A stretch of DNA of 64,000 nucleotides. Origin: Opisthocomus hoazin (Eukaryota; Chordata; Aves; Opisthocomiformes; Opisthocomidae). The position numbers and the translations under genes were made by a program. The notes below the pieces were generated by a model, which worked only from the letters and a program-made list of their open reading frames with translations, was not told the DNA's origin and did not search any database. The stretch's first letter is position 1. Each line of letters begins with the position of its first letter. The stretch spans positions 56,457,682 through 56,521,681 of the forward strand of contig NC_134418.1 of NCBI RefSeq assembly GCF_030867145.1, written 5' to 3'. Shown here in pieces: positions 29,956 through 42,250 of the stretch.

Positions 29956-32900
29956 CTAAGGAAGTTAGAAGAGACATATTACTGTTTTAACACTGTTGAT
30001 CCATTTGTTAACAAGCATGCACTTCCCACACTAGCGTAGTCCAAACATAGAAGAGCTCAAGCTACTATTAAGCTATGAATGCTGAAGCTTTGGACTCCTG
30101 TACCTGAGTCTAACCCTTGCTCAGCTGTACTGTTTCATATTAACAGCATTTATATCCATAGCAAAAGTATTATCAAAGAACAATTCATTACTTCTCATTT
30201 CTGCCTGGCAGCTGGAGCTTTTAGGAACCCAACCCGTTTTGCAAGCCACCAACTGTAATAATACAACAAGGTCTGTAGTTGGTCCAATGTGCAACTTTCA
30301 CATCTCATACCTCCAAGGCCCTACGTTTGAAATACAACCACCACCCCCAACCAGCTACTGACTGCACGTGGGTATCTTACCCATTCCAAAAGGAATGAAT
30401 GCCTCTTTCTTAATTAGCTGGCCATTTTCGTCCAGAAATCTTGATGGTTGAAATTCATCTGGTTTCTCCCAAATGTTAGGATCTCTGTGTACTGACCACA
30501 AGTTGGGCACAATCACGCTGCCCTTAGGAATAGTATATCCCTGCAGCACTTTAAACAAAAGCACAGAGACAGAGGATCTGACAAGTTGCTAGAAGTGAAC
30601 ATGGGAGACAGACTCATTAAAAAGAACTAGAAGATACCAGAAAAAATGACATGGATCCCTAGCTGTGGGCTGCAAACGTAGCAGGAGCTTAAGGCAAAGG
30701 TGATCTCTGCCAGCCTGCCTGGGTCAGATCACGCAGGCCAAGAGCACCTAGAAAGACATCAAGTTACACTGACAGCTCCCCACAGGGAAAAGGCAATGGC
30801 AATCGTTAGGTATGCACTCTGCTGCATGGAAGTGCTGGGACCCAGTTTCCCCTCTGTTCCTGTGCTGTCACACAGCCCCCACCACAGCGAAGGTGGAGGG
30901 GAGGAGGAGGCACGGGTTTTGAACTGTCACCACAAAAGGGCTTTGAAGTGACTAGTCTCATTTCAGCTTGTCATACCTCACTCTCCAGCAAGCCAAAACA
31001 TTTTAAAAAGCAGATCAGTTCAGTACCAGGTTTGAAAGCCAAGAATTGCTACCTCCCACTCACTTGAGGCAGTGTTCAGCTATGCTTATGAATAGCCAAC
31101 AAGACCACTTGGAAAAGGATATTTATTATTGCTTTCTGTAGATGTAGAGCTCAATGGTATAAGCCTTTCAAGCTTTAGCAAACCAATTGCTCCAAATTGA
31201 TGTTTTCAGACCTCTGTGCCAGACAGCCAAAACCAACTCTGCTGTTTCAGGTACAAAGGTGGAGTCTCAGCTGCCAGCTACCACCAAGCACACCAGTCCA
31301 CACTAGCTGATTCCCAGAAATGAAATTGCTCTGAATTAGAAAACTTCTGGACGTTAGGTCAGACACGTTGCTTAAATAGAGGAGTATCTCAAGCCCACCT
31401 ACTCTCTAAAAATGGCATTTTACATACTTGGGTAAATTCTCACTAGATGTCCCATCAGATCTTCAGCCACAAAAGAAACGCTGTATTAACAAGTCTCTAC
31501 AAATGCTTACCAGCGGTTTCTGAGGCCATTCGAGGAATAGAAAGGGGAACAACTGCAGTCATCCTCTGCACTTCCATAATGGTTGCCTCTGTGAAGGGCA
31601 TTTGAGCCTTGTGGGTAAGAGAGGGAACTTGGTCACATCCTAGAACTGCTTCAATTTCTGCATGAACCTTCTCTACTCAAAGGGAGTGAGAAAAAGAAAA
31701 AAAGAAAAGAAAGATTCATAATATAAGAGAAGACATCATCTCAATTTCACTTTTCTATGCTTCATTGTTTAAATAGATTTGTCAAAAATGACTACAAAAT
31801 GTGTGATCCCTAGCTGAAATTACAACATGAGCCTTAAGAAAGGACTCAGTTAAGAACAAAACAACCAAATGCAATCTTGACAACTGTCAAGACTAAAGCT
31901 ACTGAGATGACAGACATTGCTAGCACTTCTGTAGTGGAAAAGTTACAGGAAAAGTCCTGTTCCAGTTCCAAGTGTATTCATAATCTTAGTTTAAGAGTTT
32001 AACTATACAGTAATTTGAACGGTGAAAACATCAAGCTTTTAGCCTGCATTAAAAAATGAACAAAAAGAGACTGCATGCAGCACGTGCTTGAGCTGGCCTC
32101 TGCTCCTGGGGAGATCCAGTTCTCAGAACTGGCAAAGGTAGGAAAGAGACAGGAAAGGTTTTCATGCAGCCGCTTTAGATACTTCATTCTGGAGCAGGAA
32201 TTTTGGTGCTGTTACTGCAAGCGTTGAAGCCATTTAACTTGTTCTTGCTATTTCCTGCTTTCTATTCACAGAACCTGAACTCAGCTATTTGCCAATACCC
32301 CCAAAAGGCAGATGCTCCCTCCCCCCACCCCGAGCCCTTCTGCAAAGGAAAAACAGAAGTTGACAAAAAGTTCCCTCTCATTCACATGATGCATGAAGTC
32401 TCAAAATATTTGTTTGGCCTCTCATCTGACTAAAGGCTCAGTATACATGTAATTCTCTTCGCAGAAGTTTCCAAGATGCAAGATTTGCTTCACCCATGTA
32501 CAGGATGATGCACCTTTTCTTCCAAGTAACTTGGAATCTAGCTACACAGCAAAGAATCTTGAAAGAAGAGACCTCAAAATTAACCCTTAATAAAAAAAAA
32601 ATACAAGTAATTTTTCTTTTAGCCTTGATATCCTGAGTATTTTGTGGTTGTCCCACTTGCCTTTCCCAGGATTTAGAATCCAGGCTGCTGACACTCTCAG
32701 TTTTTGCTCTTTTCTCTCCTTAGCACTGATTCAAGATTAAATAAAAGCTCAATGGAAAAAAGTTTCTCTGTTTTCAGAGCATTCAGAAATACCGTACAAA
32801 CTGTGTTTAGCAAACGGTTGCTGCCACCTACTGGGTCTGCCAGCAAAACAAGTTCTCATAGGAGGAACAGAGTAAAAAATGCCTTGACTGCAAGAGATTT

Positions 32901-35900
32901 GCTAATGGTGTGGCTCTCGAGTACCTGCTTTGTGGTGTTTAGCTACTTTTTCTAATAACGCCTTATAGCCCTGTATTCAGTTATGCTAGCCCACAGTAAG
33001 TTGCATGAGTAAAGTTTTCAATAATAAAAAAAAAAACTAGAAAAAGGAGACTGTCTCACACCAAATGTCATACCAGCATTTTACCCCAAACAACGCTTCT
33101 TTGGAGTTTGTAAAGATATGTGGAACTATGCAGAAAGCAGCCAAACTGCTGCTCATATTACCAACTGCAAAAATGTAGACTTCAAGTGTTCTCTGCTAAT
33201 AGCGTGTTATTTGAACTGCTCCAATACACTTCACTTGCTTGAAAAAGATCGTCAGAAGACAAGGACCAAAACCAAGTCAGGCAGCAGGCCAAACCAAATA
33301 CTCCCCACTGCCTCCCTACATGCGTGCATGTGCACACCCACCCACCTCCTTTTCCATATAAAAAGCAAAACTGGCTTCCACAGACAAATACATCCTTTCT
33401 GATTTTTTTCCCCTGATAACCGTTCATTTGCCTTTCCATGTCTGCAACATTTGCTACTGCTAGAAGCTATACAATTCAGATATTTCCTTTAGGGGATAAG
33501 AGAAATATATTGCCAGGGAAGAAGGGGGGAGCAAACAAACAAAAAAAACCACGCAAAAAAGAGGCCCATGCACGACTCCCAGGCAATCAGGACGCCTAAG
33601 GAATGGAACACAACAAGTAAGAGAATCACACTGCACAGCTAAGTGACACACTCTGGACTACTGAGTTTATTTATCTTGTTTGACAACAGCCACAGCATAA
33701 GGGGAAATTGGACTGAGGCAATAAAACTGTTCGAGATCAGCAGAAGAGAGAAAACCGACTAGCACATAGATGTACAGTACCAGGCAGTAGGGAAAGGGGT
33801 TAAAAAAAAAAAACCACAAAACTTTTCTATATCTCATTTGTGTAATTTAGAACATATCTAATTCATGTAACTGCGTACCAAGTCAAGCAGAGATAACACA
33901 CAACCATTAAAAACAGAAGAATAAGCCTATGCAGTACAATTTTATTTTACATTTGTCCCTGGTGAACTGATGCCCTATTTTGCAATCTTTGCTCAACCAT
34001 TTAGTTGACTTTGTGCAATAAACTATGATCTTGACCTGTTTAAAGAGATTATTCCAGATAGGTGCTGTAAACAAGTATCTATTTGCTTATCTGCAAAGCA
34101 GCTGCAGCACATAAAACCCTCAAAATCTCAAATACTTGATAAAAGTATCCCATGTTTACATTGTTCTTAGATAACGTGAAGTTTATCCTTCTTCACTCCA
34201 GCTCAGCAAGAAGTCTGGGCAAAGCAGTGGTCTCCTGGGGAAACGTTTCACTGCTATGAACTGAGGTGGAACTACCCAAGTACAATCTGTCCATCCTGCC
34301 AAGGTTTCCAGTCTGCGCATACCCAACAATCTTTCTAGTAGAAATCAGTTGCTATGTAGGACAAATGAACAAATTAATAAATCAACTGCTTTATTGTTCT
34401 TAAATTCAACCATCTAAATTTCCTAAATAGTACTACAGAAAACGTTGGCTTTGCAACCACTGTAACAAGACTCAGTATAGAAAAATACTTACCCAGAAAT
34501 AATTTTAAGTCTTTGGCAGTAGAAATTCATCCTAAGTAGTCCTCAAATACACCTCTACCAAGTACTATTACAGTATTGTAACCTCTCCAACACCACTGGT
34601 ATTTTTTATATCCACAAAAACGTGCAAGTCATTTTCTAGAACTATGTCACAAATGGTAACCAGATCATAGCACCATCAAACAATCGGGGTTGCAAGGAAC
34701 CTCTGGAGGTCATCTGATCTAAACCCCTACTCAAAGCAAAGTCCTCTACCAAGTTAGATCCAGCTCTGACAGTAGATCAGACTACTCGGGTTCATACCCC
34801 CCTGAGTTCTGAATACTTCCAAAGTCAGAGATTATATTAACTCTTGGAGCCATCTGTTGCACTCCTTACGATCTTCAGAGGGCAATTTTTTTTCCTAGTA
34901 CCTGAACAGAATTTTCTTGTTGTAGACTGTCTCTGCTGTTCCTCCTCCCTCCACTGCACACCTCAGAGTAGACTGCCTCCATCTCCCGATCAGGTAGTTG
35001 TAGACAGCATAAGGTCTCCCCTCAGTCTTCTTTCGTTAATACTGAACAAGCCCAGCTCCTTCTGCCTCTCCTCTGGGGCCACGTGCACCTCCCCCCCCCC
35101 CCCCCATCATCAGCAACCTACCCAACTGCCATGACCCATCAAGACTGATGTGGAGACGCCTTGCAATGACTTTGACGAGCTGGCGCCACGGACTGGTGCA
35201 AGTCCGATTTCCTCAAGCTGTCTCCAGTTTGATCTTCCTCTACAGTGAGCAGTGTTTCACCTCTCCAGACCCCGTCACTAGGCTCAAGAACCTCCCTGCT
35301 CAGTGAGGCATAAAAGCATACCTTACCACTACGTATCTCATGTATCTTGTGTCACTACTACATGCCTGGAATGCCACAACTGCCAAAGCTTTTGAAACAT
35401 GCTAGGGTTCCCTGGCATTCCTTGTGAAAGATAAGGTTGTCCCAAAACAGAAGAAACACATGGTCTAAAGGGACATTTAGATAGTTAATATATAGCACTA
35501 ACTTAGAGATCACCATAGCACAGCAGGATAGAAGATGTCTTCTTACATATCAACCTTTCAAATTACACATACACATGTACTATTTGCATTCCAGATGAGT
35601 TCTCTATTGTCGCTGTTTGCTTCTGTTTCTGAACATCCACCTAAAGCTTTACCATCTGCAATAAAACACCTAGAATAAAAATAGTCTTACCTTGAACTTC
35701 TGGATAGAGAGACATGTAGAGTAGGCACCACAGTAACGTGTTGGAAGTAGTATCTGTGCCTGCGATGAAGAGGTCACCAATGATAAAAAATAGGTAGTCT
35801 TCATCAAAACTGCTCTCCTTGTTGTTCTTTTCTTCTTCCGCGTGGATGAAGTACATATCAATGAAGTCCCTGGGATTTGCTGCATCCAGCGTATCCCTGT

Positions 35901-38900
35901 GCTGTGCAATTATTTTCTTTAGAAAAGCAGTAATATCTAATTCAGTTTTCCTAAGTTCCCGGAAAGGCCCGAAGGGAAGGTAGTACAGCCAAGGGCAGAT
36001 ATTGACCAGGATCATATAGCTGCTCACACTTAGCTCTAGTGCACGGGCCATGTTCTTCAGCATCGTCTTGAACTCCACATCTTCATAGTTAAAACGCCTG
36101 CCAAAGGCCATGGAACAGATAACATTGGACACTGCGTTGCGAATGATCGGAAAGGGATTAAATGAATCCTTTCCATGCTTCAGCATTTCCTCCTTTATAA
36201 ACTTCAGCTCCTCAATGATTTTAGGCTCTAAGCTGTGTCTTCCCACTCCAAAATGACGCAGTGTTGAGAGAGAGAACTTCCTCTGTTGCTTCCAGACAGG
36301 GCCGTAAGGTGCAAAAATGACACCTGGAAGAGAAAAGGAGAGCCTGAAACCAAACCGCTTTATTTTCAAAAAGAAACAGTTAGACAGGTCCACAACCCAA
36401 GAGCCAGAAGAGAGGGAAACACCACCTAGCAAATCCATCCCAAGCCCTGGGCTACAAGCTAAAGGAAGAACACAAGGTTCTTTACAATACCTTTGGGAAA
36501 TCCTGCTCCCCCCTTTTCCTAACCAGTGAAATTAACGTAACAGCTACATCGATAGCTTTATTAGTCATTGCAAGATACTGACAGATGGGGAAAAGGTACT
36601 GTAGATGCTTTCTGACAAATGACAATAATTTTGTAGCAATTGTTACTCTGGGACATGTTAGCCATAGCCTTTTCTCCTCAATGTCCCGAGACACAAATTC
36701 CTTCAGCGAGGCAGAACAGAAGATATTAAAACACAAAATGGTTTGCATTTCTTTTTGCCTTCATGTTATTCAAGCTTCTCGATACTGTTTGCATGTGTGT
36801 ATAATTTCTATGACAAGCAAGGTTTTTCTTTAACTTATGTTCAAAATACAGAATACGCATGCTGCAAATAAACTGGGAAGGTAAAGACAGGTTTAGAGCC
36901 ACTTGGCAAAAACCTGCTTGATTTGTATCTCAACAGTTTTGATGCCTCTAGGCACGTGTTCTGCCTGATTGTGTCGTTATGAAACACCATTTAAATTAAA
37001 TCCCTTGCTCACAAACAGAAACATCTCTTTTGCTAAATTAACAGATCACGCCAAAGATACCCATAACAAAATACACAACCTGCTATTTCTCATGCACTCC
37101 ACGATTAACCCTAGAAAGTTTGAAGTCATCAAAACACAGGCAGGTTCTGCTTTTGTTCTTCTACTAAAGTGACACCAAATCTGTTTTTTTTTCTGGAAAT
37201 AGAAAGTTACTTTATAAAGCAACATCAATTTTTCTGTCAAATGCAAACCTTAACATTAACTTTAAAAGAAATGGCCATCAGAAATCAGCAACAGAAATAT
37301 GTACCGTATTTCAATATTTAACATTACCTATACTTCTATTACAACTTAATGTCTGTAGCCCCTAATGCAGAAAGGAGAATAAACAAATCAGAAATCTACA
37401 GCTAGAAACAGAAATCTGCAGACATATGTAAACGAAATAACTATACTCAGAAGGCTAAACAGTTCAGTGTCACATACAGCTCATAATCTTTCCAGCCAGA
37501 TTTTCTGATCACATTATCTACTCATAGTAGTAACAACAGACAGAAGAAAACACATGATCTAGCTTCAAAAGCCCTAAACAAAATAAGCAGAACATTATGA
37601 GGAGTCAGAACATGCTGAGAATTAGCTGAACTTCATCTTCGCTGCATGAAGATACTCCTTAGGAAATCTAATGTCTACTCCTCACACTTTAAAAACAGAA
37701 CCAAAAATTTTTCAGACTCCCTTTCTCAAGTTATGTTTCCTGGTAGCACTGATGTCCTCAAGTAGGGTAGGTGAAAAACCAGGCTTATTTGGGGCTGAAT
37801 TTGACCAAGGCCCAGCTTGGTTTTTCAGGGTTTCTGGATGGGGTGGGGAAGAAATGTGGATTTCTTGGAGCAAAACAATGTTATCATTATTTCTGTCCCA
37901 CAACGAATACCTCCAAACCAAACTAAACATCCACCATCTCTTCCCCTGTCATGAGGAAAACTAATTTTAGGATCCAAATACCTTCATAAAAGAAAACAGA
38001 TCTATTGTCTTGAAGGTAAAGAAGACTATCCTGGCTACACAGGAAGGCTAACACCAACAACAAACCTCCCATGCTCAGAGAGTCTTCTCCAGCAGTCCTG
38101 CACAGGGCATGGCTGTGCAGCATGATGTCTTCTGAAGTCCCAAAACCCCAAAGTACTGCAGAAAACTAATAATTCATTTGTAAATTGAGAAAGAATAACA
38201 TAGGATACAGATTAAAGAAGGAGAAAAGCGTAAAGAACAGAGATAAGAGAAGAAAGAAAATGGCCAACTGCATCACTGCCAAGCAACAGAAACGTAATAG
38301 TACTTCATTGTTTTCAAAGAAAATCTCTGCATGACCTGAAAAGTACAGGTACCCAGCACAGACAAATGCATTAAAAAAAAACAACAAACACCACACCAAA
38401 AAAACGCCAAAACCAAATTTAAAAATACTAAATTCTGAAGCAACAAGAACCCAGAATAACGAGGAACTCACACTCATTATAGCGGGCTATTTCTATGAAG
38501 TGGTAACAACTTTCAGTATAACCAACAAAGCAAGAAACACACAGAAGAACAGAAAGTTTGTTTTATTCTCCCTTTTTACATAAAAAATGCAAATCCTTAC
38601 CAGAAGGAAGTTCTAACAAAGGTTAACTCCCTTCCCCAAATTCCTCACTGCTAGCTTTAGTGTCGCTGTAATACTGCAAACACTGACAAACTCAGAATCC
38701 ATGACATTTAATAACATTTAACTTCTGTCTTCTCCAATGTCCAAAACTGGATATGCACAGGGCAGGACTATAAAGGCAGACAACCACTCAAGTTCCATCC
38801 ATTCTAGAGACTGAGTCTTTGCTACCTCTCATAGCTATAGAATACAAAAATGCTTTACTAAAACAAAACCACCAAATCCTACTTTCCCCCCCATCTAGTA

Positions 38901-41775
38901 TCTGTCTTTCCTCAGACACATGTCTGTGGCAGCCTTTGATTAAGAATTCACCTCTACCTCCTCCTGTAAGTTCTCACTGCACTTCCCATCCAGCCAAGAA
39001 AGCCTCCCTTCTTTTCTACTCAGCTACTGAAATGCAGTATTTGCTATTTCTTATACTTCCACTTGCTCTCCCCTGGGCACAGTATTTTATTTGCATCTTA
39101 CAACCAACAGTGCCATACACAGCTGAGATAAGCCCTTCTTTCTCCCACATATCCAGCAGGTCAGCTCAGGGTAAGGATAAAACTACAACAGAAAACGTAG
39201 TTTAAAAGAAAATAGCCCCATAAGTTTACAGCAGGTAGTTTGTCTACAGAACGAAGATGTAGGAATCCAAAATGGACGCTTACCGCCTCAAAACACCCCA
39301 GCGTCGTAGTACCCAGGTTGTGAGTGGCAGATACAATCATCCCGCTTCTATTGCTTCCTTCCCTAGTACGTACAAACATAACTGTTGCTGCCCTGATCCA
39401 TAGCAAAGTCTCACATACGAAATCCTCAAACTAAGCACAGGAGGCTTCCAGATCAAGCTTCAGAGGCCTCCAGTTTGAGTGTCATAATCCACCCACCCCC
39501 ACCACGAACCACACACAAACACTTGTTAGCCCAGCACTCTTACAGACAATCTCTGAAAACTCAGGTTAGAGATTTACATTGTACCTATACCACAAAAAAA
39601 AAAAAAAGGAAACACAAAGCTTTCAGAAAATACCTATCACTCACCTCTTACCCCACTAGTTCTGCAGCTACAGCCTCACTTCACAGAGGTTTGGTCATCC
39701 ACATGGCACCTCTCGACCCAAGCCAGCCCACTGAGAGCAGCTGCAGCTTCCAGTGGCTTTTGGATGACCTCTTTGCGCAGCTGCCAGGCAGGTCCACACT
39801 GCCCATGTTCACCAACTTTTCCCTTTGTGTACCTGAAATAACGCTACCCCTGTGGTTTGCTCTACAATACTTTTGCATCTGTGGCAATTCACCACGTAGT
39901 GCCAGCTAATGTGAGCAATATGTAACAGCCAGGCACGCTTTACGGACAGACAACTGGGCAACCCTCACACAACAGCCCTTGTACTTGAAAACAGCTGTGG
40001 TGACCTGCCAGAAAAAACTAAACATGAAACAATGTAACATCCCTGCCGAAAGGCAACGTAATATAGGCAGGCATGGTCCCTGCACCTGGCCACAGCACGC
40101 TCTGGACAACAGGCTCCTGACACTTTTGACTCCCCTGGAGGATCCAACAGCGGAAGATGATAGCTTGGTTATCAGAGACTTTATTCAGGCATTTACACGA
40201 GTTCTTTGTAAGCAGCATGCATTGACTGCCCTGGCTACTCTTGTGCCACCGTGTTCAAAAAAGTCTAGCAGACAGTCATCTGCAAAAAACAAGAAACATA
40301 CAAAATCCACAGCATTCAAGCAAAAATAAATCCACCACGAGCCTGCAGATGTGGCTGTACAGCACCACTAAAACTGATTTAATGTCTAACTGCTCTTCCC
40401 CTTTCCTCCTCCAATCCTTGCTAAAGGTACTGTACCTAAAAACATCCATGCGCTGTAACAATTACATACCAGTAAGATCTGTCTCAGACCAGTATCACTA
40501 AACCAGTATCATTTGTAATTTATTTTTGTTATCCTTCACACCAATGCCTGCAATGGTACCTGACTGCTTTTTAACAAACATGATCTAGGTCCCTCGCTTT
40601 CCTCGTATCTTTACAGGGGTAATTCTGGTACAGTGAAAAATCGAAGATGAACAGTTTCAGGCACCTAACCAATAGATTTCCCTGGCCGGGGGGCGGGGGG
40701 GGGGGGGGGGGGGGAGAGAGATAAACAAGTTTCACAATACAGACAGCACATTAACAAGCCTTCTGTGCTACCCTTCTCAAACCGAAGAAAGGAAGGCAGT
40801 TTCCTACAAGCACCGAGATCCGTAACAGACCTGAAGACTAAACATGAAGCAATTCTAACTGCGGTACCACCACCACATATTTAAACTCCCCATGCTCTTA
40901 CTTTGCACAAGCTAGTAAACTTCCCCTCGACCTACCCCAAAACCCCAGACACGCTCGGCAAGCTCCGACCAGCAGGACAACCCGCGGGCGGCTGGCGCGC
41001 AGGCCGCTCGGCTGCGGGACCGCCCGCTGCCGGGCGCCGCCGCCTCGCACCTCTCTAGGCGGCCGGAGCAGCTGTTCCTCGCCCCCCGCACAAGCGCCTC
41101 TCCCCCCGCCGCAAGCAGAGGGATGGGGCGCCGGGGCGGCGGCGATGCCGTCCGCTGCGGCCCCCGCAGCCCTCCGGGACCCTCAGCGGGCAGCGGGCCG
41201 GAGGGCGAGCTCCTCCCCGCGCGTTGTCCAGCGGGACAAGGGGCACCACGCGATGAGCAAACAGCAAGCAGACGCTCGCAATTCACCGGAGTTACTGACG
41301 CATTTCGTCCCCGCAGCCGCGGGCACGGGGGGCCCTTACCCTTCTTGCGGGTGATGATGAGGACGATGGGGACGGAGGGCCGGTCGCTGAACACCTCCGC
41401 CTTCTGCACCAGCGCCTCCCGCACCGCCCCGAAGGTGTTGAGGACGATGAAGGGGCGGCTGCCCACGAAGAGCCGGAAGACGCTGCCGTACGTCTCGGTG
41501 AGGCCGGTGAGGAAGACGTGGGGGGAGGCGGCGGGGGAGCGCCGGCCGCCGCCCCGCACCTCCACCGCCCACCTCCTCAGCAGCGGCGGCGGCAGCAGGG
41601 CGAAGCCGAAGTTGCCCACCAGCGGCCAGGGCGCCGGGCCCGGCGGCAGCCCCGGCGGCACCCGCGGCCGCCGCAGCAGCCAGTAGCAGCCCAGCCAGCA
41701 CAGGGCCGCCAGCAGCAGCTCGGTGGCGGTGGGGGCCCGCAGCAGCCACGTCCAAGCGGCCGTGCCCGCCGCCAT
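29777..41775 (-). CDS. CYP2U1: CYP2U1 gene: cytochrome P450 2U1 (5 exons, 525 aa)
   Basis: This is a haem-thiolate monooxygenase known to omega- and (omega-1)-hydroxylate long-chain fatty acids such as arachidonate, in endoplasmic reticulum and mitochondria. Coding exons are 41340-41775, 35691-36323, 31511-31672, 30381-30548 and 29777-29955. They join into one 525-residue frame, and all inner junctions are phase 1. The protein shows an N-terminal membrane anchor (about residues 17-34), a proline-rich hinge ([12 protein letters not shown]), the I-helix motif AGTDTT (A333-T338), the K-helix ExxR (E390-R393), a PSRF segment (445-448) in place of PERF, and the haem loop FGMGKRVCMG with ligand C471. 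The five-exon structure and [14 protein letters not shown] identify it as CYP2U1, not another family 2 enzyme. The start is the only in-frame ATG in the GC-rich leader. All key residues are present. Confidence 0.97.
29956..30380 (-). other. CYP2U1: CYP2U1 intron 4
   Basis: A short 425-bp intron that interrupts the haem-binding loop codons. Nothing else was seen in it. Confidence 0.93.
30381..30548 (-). CDS. CYP2U1: CYP2U1 exon 4
   Basis: The exon encodes V411 (split codon) to M466, beginning [20 protein letters not shown], with [17 protein letters not shown] and ending FIPFGM. It holds the meander region and the first half of the haem loop. The acceptor is TTTAAAG|TG and the donor ATGG|GTAAGA. 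Confidence 0.96.
30549..31510 (-). other. CYP2U1: CYP2U1 intron 3
   Basis: A 962-bp intron without recognised repeats. Confidence 0.92.
31511..31672 (-). CDS. CYP2U1: CYP2U1 exon 3
   Basis: This exon lies in a reading frame that is closed to either side and so is easily missed. Its sequence is [20 protein letters not shown], then [20 protein letters not shown], then [13 protein letters not shown] (residues 358-410), with split codons at both ends. It carries the K-helix ExxR (EVQR). The acceptor is GAGTAG|AG after a long pyrimidine tract, and the donor is GCTG|GTAAGC. Confidence 0.94.
34663..35090 (-). mobile_element. CR1 non-LTR retrotransposon fragment
   Basis: On the plus strand the order is a degenerate tail (ATCATAGCACC), then GGTTGCAAGGAACCTCTGGA, GGTCATCTGATCTAAACCCC and TACTCAAAGCAAAGTCCTCT. 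Further on comes AAGGTCTCCCCTCAGTCTTC and AACAAGCCCAGCTCCTTCTG. This is the complement of the CR1 3' region, so the element reads on the minus strand. It is 5'-truncated and more diverged than the copy in HADH intron 1, so probably older. Limits are approximate. Confidence 0.85.
35091..35105 (+). repeat. Poly(C) run
   Basis: Fifteen uninterrupted C bases at the inner edge of the CR1 fragment in CYP2U1 intron 2. Run length may be unreliable in assembly. Confidence 0.85.
35691..36323 (-). CDS. CYP2U1: CYP2U1 exon 2
   Basis: This 633-nt exon encodes G146 (split codon) to Q356, from [20 protein letters not shown] to [15 protein letters not shown]. It contains the C-helix WKQQRKF, the CYP2U1-typical [18 protein letters not shown], and the I-helix oxygen-activating motif [10 protein letters not shown]. 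The acceptor is CTTCCAG|GTG and the donor CAAG|GTAAGA. Confidence 0.96.
36324..41339 (-). other. CYP2U1: CYP2U1 intron 1
   Basis: A 5.0 kb intron. The first few hundred bases are in the CpG island and the rest is AT-rich. It contains a 26-base G-dominated tract at 40688-40714. Open frames such as 39475-39909 plus show no recognisable domain. Confidence 0.92.
40688..40714 (+). repeat. Poly(G) tract (G6-C-G20)
   Basis: Six G, one C, then twenty G, followed by GA repeats. It has strong potential for a G-quadruplex on the plus strand, which is the non-template strand's complement for CYP2U1. The length may vary or be misassembled. Confidence 0.9.
41340..41775 (-). CDS. CYP2U1: CYP2U1 exon 1 (coding part)
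   Basis: The exon encodes residues 1-145 plus one base: the signal anchor, the proline hinge, [13 protein letters not shown], and [20 protein letters not shown] through [11 protein letters not shown] to ITRKK. The donor is AAGG|GTAAGG. The region is very GC-rich and alternative frames are also open there. The ATG at 41775 has G at -3 and +4. Residues 77-89, between the hinge region and the YGS strand, are glycine- and arginine-rich and differ most from the human protein. Confidence 0.94.
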
Positions 41776-41821
41776 CCCCTCCGGCGGCGCCGCGGACCGC
41801 AGCCCCGCCCCCCGGCGGCTT

Positions 41822-41832
41822 AAGATGGCGGG
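41822..41832 (+). promoter_or_regulatory. Candidate YY1 site near CYP2U1 start
   Basis: AAGATGGCGGG matches the YY1 consensus core (AAGATGGCGGC) and lies about 47 bp upstream of the CYP2U1 ATG, directly next to a GGGGCGGGCG GC box. YY1 sites commonly lie just around the start site of CpG-island promoters. Motif match only. Confidence 0.45.
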
Positions 41833-42250
41833 GGCGGGCGGGCGGCGAGGCCTGCCGGCGCCCTGACCCCGTCCCCGCCGGCCCTGTGGGCGGGTAGCGG
41901 TCCGCCCCGGGGCCGGGCTCCGCTCCCGCCGCGGCCGCCAGCGGGCGGGAAAGCAGCGCGGCGCTGACGGGGCTTCGCCGCCTGCCGGGGAGCGGGGCCG
42001 GCGGCTGGGGGAGGGGGGGGGGGGGGCGGACGACGACACACGGGCGGGAGTCAGAGGGCGCGGAACGGGGGGCGGTTTGTCGGCACAGCGCGAGGGGGGC
42101 TCCGTTAAACACGGGGAAATGCACAACTGGGTCTTGCGGGGGTTGGTTGCGTCAGAAGCCGACGCGCTGTGCTCGGACGCAGCCCGAGCGTAAAAGGTGC
42201 CACTGAGCGTGACCCCGCAGGTGCAGCTCGTAGAGAAGGCGACTGCTCCG

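Larger units (their letters stand above)
31673..35690 (-). other. CYP2U1: CYP2U1 intron 2
   Basis: A 4.0 kb intron. It contains a CR1 fragment at about 34663-35090 in the same orientation as the gene, ending at a 15-base C run at 35091-35105. No other recognised element. Confidence 0.92.
40920..42250. promoter_or_regulatory. CYP2U1 CpG-island promoter
   Basis: A dense CpG block covers exon 1 and about 450 bp upstream. It includes a 13-base G run at 42014-42026 and several GC boxes. No TATA box was recognised. The transcription start is not fixed, but is expected between the ATG at 41775 and about 42100. Confidence 0.85.

Noticed and set aside
39475..39909. 144-codon open frame in CYP2U1 intron 1
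   Set aside because: It is antisense to the gene, has no recognised domain and has intron-like composition. Its length is compatible with chance.
41336..42124. 262-codon Ala/Gly/Pro-rich frame overlapping CYP2U1 exon 1
   Set aside because: It is an alternative frame of the same GC-rich exon. Exon 1 in its true frame carries clear P450 motifs.
41776..42126. 117-codon in-frame N-terminal extension of CYP2U1
   Set aside because: The frame is open upstream but begins at TTG and has no in-frame ATG before 41775. The peptide is Pro/Arg-rich with no similarity to P450 N-termini, and the anchor begins just after the 41775 ATG.
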